Source: CAYVKY01 sp964452115 (GTDB lineage Bacteria; Bacteroidota; Ignavibacteria; Tepidaquicellales; Tepidaquicellaceae). Taken from it: a DNA stretch of 32,688 bases. Location: NCBI GenBank assembly GCA_964452115.1, contig CAYVKY010000009.1:1-32688 (forward strand). Direction: 5' to 3'. The position numbers and the translations under genes were made by a program. Below are positions 7,984 to 14,376 of this stretch, one piece after another. Below the pieces are notes generated by a model that worked only from the letters and a program-made list of their open reading frames with translations, searched no databases and was not told the origin of the DNA. Every line of letters starts with the position of its first letter. Positions within the stretch are counted from its first letter, which is position 1.

Positions 7984-8730
7984 TTAATAAATGAAACTCA
8001 ATTCACCCGTATAATATGTAACTTTTTTCCCGTTCTCCTGTTCAAGTGTAATCCCGCCGTCCGGCTCAACGTCCAAAATCCTTGCCGTTATTACATCTTG
8101 CGAGTCGTTTAACCTGAATTCTGCAATTTTATTTTTCAGATAAAAATTTTCTTTCCATTTTTTCAAAACAGTTTTTTTATCCGCAGTCATATCAATGTTA
8201 TTGAAGAACTCTGTTAAAATCTCTGCAAAAATATTTTCCGCAATTAATTCTTTGCCCGCTGCAATACTCAGCGAAATTGCTTTATCCTTTATCTCACCGG
8301 AAAAATCTTCTCCGTTTACATTAATACCGATTCCAATAAAAAATTTAATCAGCCCGTTTTTATTTTCGGTTTCCGTCAGAAGTCCGCACACTTTCCTGCC
8401 TTCAAGCATAATATCATTCGGCCATTTCAGCTGCACGTTTCCGAATTTTTTCAGCACATCAAATATTATCAGCGAAGTGTAAAAATTCATAATGAAAGCA
8501 TCCTTAATTTCCATCCTTCGCGTACATACAATTGTGAACGTCAGGTCTTTCCCCTTCACGCTCTCCCATCTGTGCGATAACCTACCCCGCCCTTTAGTCT
8601 GCTCATCAGCAATTACTGCTCCATCGCTGCCGCTAAAATTTTCCTTCGCATATCTGTTAGTAGAATCCACCGAATCTAAATATATCACTTCCGCCTCTTG
8701 CAGATTTTCTTTTATTTTTTTGATATCCAT
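7984..8730 (-). CDS. birA: Biotin--[acetyl-CoA-carboxylase] ligase (no DNA-binding domain)
   Basis: This 248-aa enzyme activates biotin as biotinyl-AMP and attaches it to the lysine of biotin carrier proteins. Motifs seen: DSTN at residues 22-25, the adenylate-binding loop GRGRLSHRW (47-55), KWPND (102-106) with the following K113, and GIGINVN (133-139). A small C-terminal domain covers roughly residues 200-248. There is no N-terminal helix-turn-helix, so it should be a plain ligase and not a biotin-operon repressor. Its likely substrate, AccB, is encoded about 2.4 kb away on the other strand. One copy of the 36-bp island repeat begins 4 nt upstream of the ATG. Confidence 0.94.
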   Translation of the reverse strand: MDIKKIKENLQEAEVIYLDSVDSTNRYAKENFSGSDGAVIADEQTKGRGRLSHRWESVKGKDLTFTIVCTRRMEIKDAFIMNFYTSLIIFDVLKKFGNVQLKWPNDIMLEGRKVCGLLTETENKNGLIKFFIGIGINVNGEDFSGEIKDKAISLSIAAGKELIAENIFAEILTEFFNNIDMTADKKTVLKKWKENFYLKNKIAEFRLNDSQDVITARILDVEPDGGITLEQENGKKVTYYTGELSFIY

Positions 8731-8734
8731 CTTA

Positions 8735-8770
8735 CAAATTTCGTCAAATTAATAATGATAAAAAATGTAA
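8735..8770 (+). repeat. Left copy of 36-bp imperfect direct repeat
   Basis: This 36-bp block starts CAAATTTCGTCAAATT and matches the block at 10246-10281 in the same orientation at 33 of 36 positions. The differences are C/T at position 11, A/G at 17 and T/G at 32. It lies in the 5' leader of birA, 4 nt from its start codon. Together the two copies bracket the AT-rich segment holding the unknown exported protein and the broken gene. Confidence 0.85.
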
Positions 8771-8878
8771 ATAATAATTGCCCCTTCCCAATCGTAATAC
8801 AAACAAAATTGAGTTTTTATTATAACTTGATAAATAATATTATTCTCATTATATATCCAAATAATTAATTTTTATGAA

Positions 8879-8992
8879 ATGGAATTCGGGTATGAACAAT
8901 ATTCAGTTAATGATGAATCTAGCGGGAGTACACCACAAACAAAAAGATTTTGCGAAAAACATAAATGTTTGATTAATACAATTCCATTTTAA
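8879..8992 (+). CDS. Possible small ORF, 37 codons, unknown
   Basis: In the 283-nt gap between birA and the next gene a frame opens with ATG GAA TTC and ends in TAA. The peptide is polar, with a CEKHKC pair of cysteines (C-x4-C) near its end. The frame is also open for about 18 codons before the ATG, so it may be the tail of a decayed gene and not a real small protein. No ribosome-binding site stands out. A competing 32-codon frame starts at 8874. Besides this and the repeat, I see only AT-rich sequence in the gap. Confidence 0.25.
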   Translation: MEFGYEQYSVNDESSGSTPQTKRFCEKHKCLINTIPF

Positions 8993-9013
8993 AAAATTAA
9001 AGGAATTTAAGAA

Positions 9014-9934
9014 ATGAGAAAAACGTATGTTTTAATTTTTACTACTTTTATATTAATAACGATTAGTATGGGATATATTCATACTAATAATTTCGAAATT
9101 AAATTAGACCCTATTTTAAAGTATGAAATTTCTACAGATAAATCTGAATATATTGAGGGGGAAGATATATATTTAACATTCAAGCTAACATGTACAAAAG
9201 GCAAATGTGATTCCGGCGATTCATGGGGGCAAGAAGTAATTCAAGGTTTAGAGATTACAAATCAAAATGGAGCAGTGGCTCATAATAGATTTAACGCTCA
9301 TAGTGATAGGAAATTTGAAACTCCAATTTTAAAATCAGATGACACAGTTTCGTTTAGTGATAATATTAATGGAAATTTTGATTTTTTGACAAATAAAAAT
9401 ATTTCATTTTTATCTCATTATTTTGTAGCAGGTGAGTACTCTGTAATCGGAATGATTAAAGTCAATGGAGAATATATCAAATCAAATGATATTAAATTTA
9501 CCGTAGTGACACCTCCCGATTCTGAATATATTCCTTTTACAAAAAAGAACGAATTAGGAAATATTCAAAATATATATTATGAAGACAAACAATTTAGACA
9601 AATTTCTCATTCATTAGTCGACTCATCTATTCAATTTTTACAAAAATTTCCCAAATCTGTATATGTTTTCCCTGTATATAATTTTTATTTTAGTTTAAGC
9701 CAAGTCATAAATTATAAATGGGACGAGAGACTATACTTAATAAGTAAAATTATATTTGACCACCCTGAGAACATGCAAAGTATGTTAAATTTAAGGAATA
9801 TAATTCCTTATGCAGAAATGATTTTTAATGATGAAAAAGTTGGATTCAGAATATTGGACAGTTTAAAAACCACTGTTAATAATCCAAAACTATCAACCGC
9901 AATAGATAAAATAATAAAGGAGAAACAGAATTGA
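9014..9934 (+). CDS. Exported protein of unknown function with Ig-like N-terminal region
   Basis: This gene codes for 306 residues, and I do not recognise the family. Residues 1-22 look like a signal peptide or membrane anchor (basic start, then a hydrophobic run). Residues about 35-165 read like a beta-sandwich: YEISTDKSEYIEGEDIYLT near the start and YFVAGEYSVIGMIKVNGEY near the end, the pattern of Ig-like or BsuPI-type domains. C60 and C65 (CTKGKC) could form a disulfide. Residues about 190-306 look helical. The start at 9014 has a good site, AAAGGA at 8999-9004. The stop overlaps the start of the broken gene that follows. Base composition is far more AT-rich than its neighbours, which together with the flanking repeats suggests it was acquired. 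Confidence 0.75.
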   Translation: MRKTYVLIFTTFILITISMGYIHTNNFEIKLDPILKYEISTDKSEYIEGEDIYLTFKLTCTKGKCDSGDSWGQEVIQGLEITNQNGAVAHNRFNAHSDRKFETPILKSDDTVSFSDNINGNFDFLTNKNISFLSHYFVAGEYSVIGMIKVNGEYIKSNDIKFTVVTPPDSEYIPFTKKNELGNIQNIYYEDKQFRQISHSLVDSSIQFLQKFPKSVYVFPVYNFYFSLSQVINYKWDERLYLISKIIFDHPENMQSMLNLRNIIPYAEMIFNDEKVGFRILDSLKTTVNNPKLSTAIDKIIKEKQN

Positions 9935-10263
9935 AAAAAACAATTTTCTTATATTGACTATTTATTATAATATTGAATATTGCATATTCACAGCAGACTG
10001 ATAGCAAACTTAACGAAACTTTTTCATTAGAATATGCCATTTTAAAGTTATTACCATAGCTAAATGATGATAAAAAATTAATATTATTTATGTAAGGAGA
10101 TTATTGTTCATTTAAATACAAAAACGAGTTTAGTAATAATCAATATAGGGTAGAGGCAATATACGGAGGTTATTTTTTAAGAATATTTAGTGTTAATGGG
10201 GATTTAGCAGACATTATGAAAATTAAAAAACTTTTCTTAGTAGAGCAAATTTCGTTAAATTGA
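9931..10263 (+). pseudogene. Small exported-protein gene broken by three in-frame stops
   Basis: A frame starting at TTG 9931 reads 110 codons to a TGA at 10261 but is interrupted by TGA (9955), TAG (10057) and TAA (10093), with no frameshift. The start overlaps the previous stop (TTGA), and AAAGGAG lies 8 nt before it, as expected for a translationally coupled partner. The first codons read LKKTIFLY-stop-LFIIILNIAYSQQ, which is a signal peptide if the first stop was once Trp. All three stops can arise by single transitions from sense codons (TGG, CAG, CAA), so recent decay is likely. The function is unknown. The last codons lie inside the right copy of the 36-bp repeat. Confidence 0.7.
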
Positions 10264-10281
10264 TAATGATAAAAAAGGTAA
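10246..10281 (+). repeat. Right copy of 36-bp imperfect direct repeat
   Basis: This block starts CAAATTTCGTTAAATTG and matches 8735-8770 at 33 of 36 bases in direct orientation. It contains the end of the broken gene. Unlike the left copy it is not next to a start codon, so the left copy is more likely the original birA leader and this one the duplicate. Confidence 0.85.
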
Positions 10282-10414
10282 GATATTCTAACGGACCCAA
10301 ATTAATTGTCTTATTAATGAATAATATTCATTTTTAAATTGACTTCAGAGTTGGGCATGACCTGAAATGAGTTAAGTCATACTGATTTTTCACGGGCAAG
10401 AGACGTCTAAAGCA

Positions 10415-10508
10415 TTTTTTCAAAAATTTTACGATTTTTTTCAATTTTTTGACGATTTTTAATAATTTTTTGAATTTTTTTAAGATTTTTGTAGTTAATT
10501 GATTTTTT
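10415..10508 (+). other. Phased T-tract array upstream of efp (probable bent DNA)
   Basis: Runs of four to seven T begin at about 10415, 10427, 10435, 10445, 10456, 10466, 10475, 10486 and 10503. Most steps are 8-12 nt, with a mean near one helical turn. T-tracts in helical phase are known to bend DNA. The array ends at the -33 element of the efp promoter, where it could act as an upstream activating or protein-binding region. The remainder of 10264-10414 holds only AT-rich sequence, including a palindrome ATGAATAATATTCAT at 10317-10331. Confidence 0.6.
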
Positions 10509-10529
10509 AAACTCAAACTGTTATCTTTG
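10499..10529 (+). promoter_or_regulatory. Bacteroidota-type promoter of efp
   Basis: TTG at 10499-10501 and TATCTTTG at 10522-10529 are separated by 20 nt. This matches the known Bacteroidota pattern of a -33 TTG and a -7 TAnnTTTG with about 19-21 nt between. Transcription would start near 10535, giving a leader of about 30 nt before the efp ATG. The T-tract array lies immediately upstream. Confidence 0.65.
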
Positions 10530-10566
10530 TTGATTATTATTAAATTTAAACGAATAATCGAACTAA

Positions 10567-11130
10567 ATGGCAACTACGTCAGATTTAAAGGTTGGGATTG
10601 TAATCACATTTAACAATGATTTACACGAAATCCTGAATGTCGAGCACAGAACACCCGGTAATTTAAGGGCATTTTATCAGGTGAAAATGAGAAATCTGAA
10701 AAACGGTAAAATGATTGAAAACCGTTTCAGGTCAGGCGAAGAAATACAGATTGAGCGTCTCGAACAGAAAAATTACCAGTTTCTATATAAAAGCAATGAT
10801 GAGTATTATTTTATGGATATGGAAACCTATGACCAGACTAATCTTCAGGAAGATATAGTGGGCGAACAGGGACATTTTTTAAAAGAAGGTCTTGAAGTGC
10901 AGATAATGTTTCACAACGGCAGGGCACTTTTTATGGAGATGCCTCCACACATTGAACTGAAAGTTATCTCAGCGCCACCTGCTGTAAAAGGCAACACGGC
11001 AAGCAATATCACCAAACCCGTAACGGTTGAAACAGGTGCCGTAATTAATGCTCCCCTGTTCATTGAAGAAAACGATATTATCAGGGTGGACACAAGGACA
11101 TCAGAATATCTTGAAAGAGTAAAAAAATAA
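10567..11130 (+). CDS. efp: Translation elongation factor P
   Basis: EF-P (187 aa, normal length) binds ribosomes stalled on consecutive prolines and helps peptide-bond formation. The N-terminal KOW-like domain, the central OB domain and a C-terminal OB domain are all present; the last carries GAVINAPLFIEENDIIRVDTR. The loop that enters the peptidyl-transferase centre reads HRTPGNLRAF. Where E. coli has the modified Lys34 (PGKGQAF), this protein has Asn32, with Arg34 two residues on. The Lys- and Arg-modifying routes (EpmA, EarP) therefore lack their target at the tip. It has its own promoter upstream and is followed by accB after 27 nt. Confidence 0.96.
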   Translation: MATTSDLKVGIVITFNNDLHEILNVEHRTPGNLRAFYQVKMRNLKNGKMIENRFRSGEEIQIERLEQKNYQFLYKSNDEYYFMDMETYDQTNLQEDIVGEQGHFLKEGLEVQIMFHNGRALFMEMPPHIELKVISAPPAVKGNTASNITKPVTVETGAVINAPLFIEENDIIRVDTRTSEYLERVKK

Positions 11131-11157
11131 ATTTTAAAGAATCTTAAAAAAATTATT

Positions 11158-11646
11158 ATGGATCTCAATTACATAAAGAAGTTAATAAAAATGCTTGATG
11201 AAAGCGGTTTATCAAAGCTTGAAATTGTAGAAGACGGAAAAGAACTTCGCCTTTCAAAACCTGTAACAAAGCTCGTTCCTGCACAGATGCCTCCTTATCC
11301 GATGCCTTACGGCGCCGGTTTCCCGGCACCCGAAATACCTGCAGCCGAAGAGAAAAAAGCAGAAGAGGCTGAATCAAAGAAAGAAGAAATTGCAGTATCC
11401 GATAAAGTTTTAGAAATAAAATCTCCGATGGTCGGCACATTTTATATGGCTCCGTCACCGGAAGCAGACGCTTACGTACAGGTCGGCTCGGTTGTAAACG
11501 AAGGAGACGTCATCTGTATCATTGAAGCAATGAAACTTATGAATGAAATTGAATCCGAGTTTTCGGGCAAAATAGTGAAAATTCTTGTAGAAAACGGTCA
11601 GGCTGTTGAATACGACCAGCCGCTGTTCCTGATTGAAAAAGAATAA
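11158..11646 (+). CDS. accB: Biotin carboxyl carrier protein of acetyl-CoA carboxylase
   Basis: This 162-aa protein carries the biotin arm that shuttles CO2 between biotin carboxylase and carboxyltransferase in the first step of fatty-acid synthesis. An N-terminal region of about 35 residues is followed by a Pro/Ala/Glu-rich linker (about 40-80). The biotinyl domain (about 85-162) has IEAMKLMNE, in which K126 is the biotinylated lysine. It lies between efp and accC, a common order. BirA, which would modify K126, is encoded upstream on the other strand. Confidence 0.96.
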   Translation: MDLNYIKKLIKMLDESGLSKLEIVEDGKELRLSKPVTKLVPAQMPPYPMPYGAGFPAPEIPAAEEKKAEEAESKKEEIAVSDKVLEIKSPMVGTFYMAPSPEADAYVQVGSVVNEGDVICIIEAMKLMNEIESEFSGKIVKILVENGQAVEYDQPLFLIEKE

Positions 11647-11665
11647 TTTTATTAACTAATATATC

Positions 11666-11697
11666 AATCCGCCTGTTATTTGTTTAACAAGCGGATT
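11666..11697 (+). terminator. Hairpin between accB and accC (possible attenuator)
   Basis: AATCCGC pairs with GCGGATT, then after one mismatch TGTTA pairs with TAACA around a short loop. The hairpin lies 20 nt after the accB stop and is followed only by a weak T-rich stretch. It may lower or uncouple accC expression relative to accB, or protect mRNA ends; a full terminator is less likely because accC follows within 23 nt. Confidence 0.4.
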
Positions 11698-11719
11698 TAT
11701 ATTATTAACGACAGACGTG

Positions 11720-13063
11720 ATGATAAAAAAAATATTGATTGCAAACCGAGGAGAGATAGCGTTAAGAATAATCAGAACCTGCAAAGAGCTGGACATTAAA
11801 ACTGTTGCAGTTTATTCAACTACCGACAAAAATGCTCTGCACGTCAGATTTGCAGACGAGGCTGTATGCATCGGTCCGCAAGATCCGCTCAGCAGTTACC
11901 TGAATATCCCCCGTATCATCGCAGCGGCGGTAATCACAAATGCGGATGCAATCCACCCCGGATACGGATTCCTTTCGGAAAGCACCGATTTCGCTGAGAT
12001 TTGTGCTGACTCGAATATTATTTTTATCGGTCCGTCCCCCGATTCAATACAAAAAATGGGTGATAAACTTGCAGCCAGAATCAACGCAAAACTACTTGGT
12101 GTGCCTGTCGTTGAAGGAAGCGAAAGACCTGTAAACAACTTTGATGACGTAAAAGCGCTTTGTGAAGAAATCACATATCCCGTTATCCTCAAGGCATCAG
12201 CAGGAGGAGGCGGTAAAGGAATGCGTGCGGTCAGAGAACCTGACCACCTCGAGTCTGCATATAATATAGCAAGATCTGAAGCAATAAATGCATTTGGTAA
12301 TGGAGACCTCTATGTGGAGAAATTGGTTGAAAATCCGAGGCACATTGAAATTCAGATTTTAGGAGATAATGAAGGCAACATTATTTCGCTTGGTGAAAGG
12401 GACTGCACCATTCAAAGGCGGCATCAGAAATTAATCGAAGAAACTCCGTCACCAGTAATCAGTAATGAACTGAGGGAACAAATCACTCAGGCAGCAATAT
12501 TAATCGGGAAATCCATAAATTATGCAGGCGCCGGCACGGTAGAATTCCTTGTAGATAAAAATAATAATTATTATTTCATGGAAATGAATACACGTCTTCA
12601 GGTCGAACATCCGATTACAGAAGCCGTTGTTAATATTGATTTGGTCAAGGAACAGATAAACATTGCAAACGGTAAAAAATTAAGCCGCAAAAAAATTAAG
12701 TTTTACGGTCACTCTATCGAATGCCGCATCAATGCTGAAAATCCCGACAAAAACTTTTCACCGTCGCCGGGATTAATCACTGCATTTCATTCTCCGGGAG
12801 GCACAGGTGTCAGGGTAGATGCGCACGTATATGCAGGCTACAACGTTCCGCAGGGTTACGATTCGCTTATCGCAAAACTTATTGTTCACGCAGAGTCCCG
12901 TGAAGAAGCAATTAAAAGAATGAGCAGGTCTCTCGATGAATTTATTGTCGAAGGTATCAAAACGTCTATTCCTTTGTTCCAGAAAATTATGAAAGACCCG
13001 AAGTTTATCAACAACGATTTTGATACAAATTATCTTGAAAACAGAACAGAAATTGAAGTTTAA
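11720..13063 (+). CDS. accC: Biotin carboxylase subunit of acetyl-CoA carboxylase
   Basis: The enzyme uses ATP and bicarbonate to carboxylate the biotin on AccB. Starting at ATG 11720 the product is 447 aa, typical of AccC. A GTG one codon earlier is possible, but ATG gives the conserved beginning MIKKILIANRGEIALR. The glycine-rich ATP-grasp loop AGGGGKGMR is at residues 161-169 and the active-site stretch EMNTRLQVEHPIT at 288-300. It is a stand-alone subunit, not a pyruvate carboxylase, because it ends after the biotin carboxylase C-terminal domain. Four more genes follow at 8-13 nt spacing. accA and accD are not in the window. Confidence 0.96.
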   Translation: MIKKILIANRGEIALRIIRTCKELDIKTVAVYSTTDKNALHVRFADEAVCIGPQDPLSSYLNIPRIIAAAVITNADAIHPGYGFLSESTDFAEICADSNIIFIGPSPDSIQKMGDKLAARINAKLLGVPVVEGSERPVNNFDDVKALCEEITYPVILKASAGGGGKGMRAVREPDHLESAYNIARSEAINAFGNGDLYVEKLVENPRHIEIQILGDNEGNIISLGERDCTIQRRHQKLIEETPSPVISNELREQITQAAILIGKSINYAGAGTVEFLVDKNNNYYFMEMNTRLQVEHPITEAVVNIDLVKEQINIANGKKLSRKKIKFYGHSIECRINAENPDKNFSPSPGLITAFHSPGGTGVRVDAHVYAGYNVPQGYDSLIAKLIVHAESREEAIKRMSRSLDEFIVEGIKTSIPLFQKIMKDPKFINNDFDTNYLENRTEIEV

Positions 13064-13076
13064 AAATATATCAATT

Positions 13077-13559
13077 ATGATAAACCGTAAATTAAGATTT
13101 TTATTGTCATTATTTTTCGTTTTATTTTGTTTACAATCATTGACATGGGCAGCCGATTCGCTTAAAACTTTTCCGATTGATACAAATAAGAAAAGCGTCG
13201 TGCAGGATACGGCTGTAAAAACTGTTACTGAATTTGATTCGACAAATATTGTTGCAAATCAGAACAAAAACCTGTCAAACACTCAGTTGTTTTTGTACAT
13301 TATTTTAAGTGCTGCAGGAGCAGGATTATTCTTTTATATATTTGTAATTAACCTGTTCCGTACTTTTCATAAGAAAAGGTCAACACGGCAGTCGCTTATG
13401 CTGAGTTGGAATATATTTTTCATTGTGACGGTGATATGGATATTTATTATCTGGGGCATACTTGCCTCGCTTTGGTCATCGTCTTCATTTATGATTGTTA
13501 TCATATTCCTTTTTATAGTCGGACTGATAACAACATTAATAGCTTTAAAAAGTAAATAA
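13077..13559 (+). CDS. Small membrane protein of unknown function
   Basis: Starting at ATG 13077, just after the accC stop, this encodes 160 aa. An earlier ATG in frame at 13020 lies inside accC and would bury the signal peptide, so it was not used. Residues 1-26 look like a signal peptide ending in TWAAD. A polar, Thr/Lys/Asp-rich segment (about 27-66) follows, probably outside the membrane. Then come three hydrophobic helices (about 70-90, 107-129 and 134-157). I recognise no family. Its place between accC and the tubulin-like gene makes it a candidate membrane partner for that protein, but this rests on context only. Confidence 0.8.
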   Translation: MINRKLRFLLSLFFVLFCLQSLTWAADSLKTFPIDTNKKSVVQDTAVKTVTEFDSTNIVANQNKNLSNTQLFLYIILSAAGAGLFFYIFVINLFRTFHKKRSTRQSLMLSWNIFFIVTVIWIFIIWGILASLWSSSSFMIVIIFLFIVGLITTLIALKSK

Positions 13560-13567
13560 AAATCTAT

Positions 13568-14365
13568 ATGAATAATAATCTATATGCATTAATTCTCGGC
13601 GCATCAAGCGGATTCGGGAAAGCAATTTCAAAAGCACTCGCAGGAGACGGCGTAAATATTATCGGCGTACACCTTGACAGAGCATCTACAATGCCTGATG
13701 TTGAAGCACACATAGAAGATCTGAAAAGCAAAGGCGTTGACGTTCATTTTTTCAATGCGAATGCCGCCGACTCTCACAGGCGCAGTGAAATTCTCGATGA
13801 AGTTCAGAAAATATTTGACAATAAAAAGGGCTGCACCGTAAAAGTGCTGATTCACTCTCTTGCTTTCGGTACACTAAGAAATTTTATAGATGAAAATCCC
13901 GATCAGGCGATTAATCAGAAGCAGATGGAAATGACAATTGATGTTATGGCAAATTCGCTCGTTTACTGGACGCAGGATTTGGTTCGCAGGAAAATGCTCG
14001 TCAGCGGCGGAAAAATTTATGCAATGACTTCATCCGGCAGCTCGAAGGTTATTGAATATTACGGAGCAGTTTCCGCGGCGAAGTCTTGCCTTGAATCGCA
14101 TATCAGGCAGCTGGCTTTTGAACTCGGCAAAAAAGGAATCGCCGCAAATGCTTTGCTGGCAGGCGTTACCATTTCACCTGCATTGAAAAAAATTCCGAAT
14201 AATGAATTAATCATACAAAATGCAACAAGACGAAATCCGCAGGGAAGGCTTACAACACCGGAGGATATCGCCGAATTTATTCTTGATAATTACAAACGTG
14301 ATTCACACTGGATGACGGGAAGCGTCATCCATATAGACGGCGGTGAAAGTATCACCGAATTATAA
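13568..14365 (+). CDS. Enoyl-ACP reductase-like short-chain dehydrogenase (FabL/FabI type)
   Basis: This 265-aa Rossmann protein has the nucleotide loop GASSGFGKAI (11-20) and VHLDRAS after the second strand (Arg38 would suit NADPH). The catalytic pair is Y165 and K172, spaced Y-x6-K as in enoyl-ACP reductases, not Y-x3-K as in ordinary SDRs. HSLAFG (96-101) also resembles FabI. The end, NPQGRLTTPEDIAEFI and later HIDGG, reads more like Bacillus FabL. It would reduce enoyl-ACP in the last step of fatty-acid elongation, which fits the accB-accC context. An SDR with another substrate cannot be excluded. It sits 8 nt after the small membrane protein and 11 nt before the tubulin-like gene. Confidence 0.82.
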   Translation: MNNNLYALILGASSGFGKAISKALAGDGVNIIGVHLDRASTMPDVEAHIEDLKSKGVDVHFFNANAADSHRRSEILDEVQKIFDNKKGCTVKVLIHSLAFGTLRNFIDENPDQAINQKQMEMTIDVMANSLVYWTQDLVRRKMLVSGGKIYAMTSSGSSKVIEYYGAVSAAKSCLESHIRQLAFELGKKGIAANALLAGVTISPALKKIPNNELIIQNATRRNPQGRLTTPEDIAEFILDNYKRDSHWMTGSVIHIDGGESITEL

Positions 14366-14376
14366 ATTTTCAGATT

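Noticed and set aside
9931..10263. Stop-codon recoding or selenocysteine in the small gene
   Set aside because: All three stop types occur in one short frame, no SECIS-like stem is evident, and neighbouring genes use the standard code. Decay is simpler.
10334..10573. 79-codon minus-strand ORF rich in Lys, Phe and Leu opposite the efp promoter
   Set aside because: It is the reverse reading of the phased T-tracts (AAA and TTT codons). Its composition comes from the DNA repeat, and it overlaps the efp start and promoter.
11717..11719. GTG start for accC
   Set aside because: The ATG directly after it gives the conserved AccC beginning; the extra residue has no support.
13020..13076. Longer start for the small membrane protein
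   Set aside because: The first 19 codons would lie within accC in another frame and would put the signal peptide in the interior; ATG 13077 gives a normal signal peptide.
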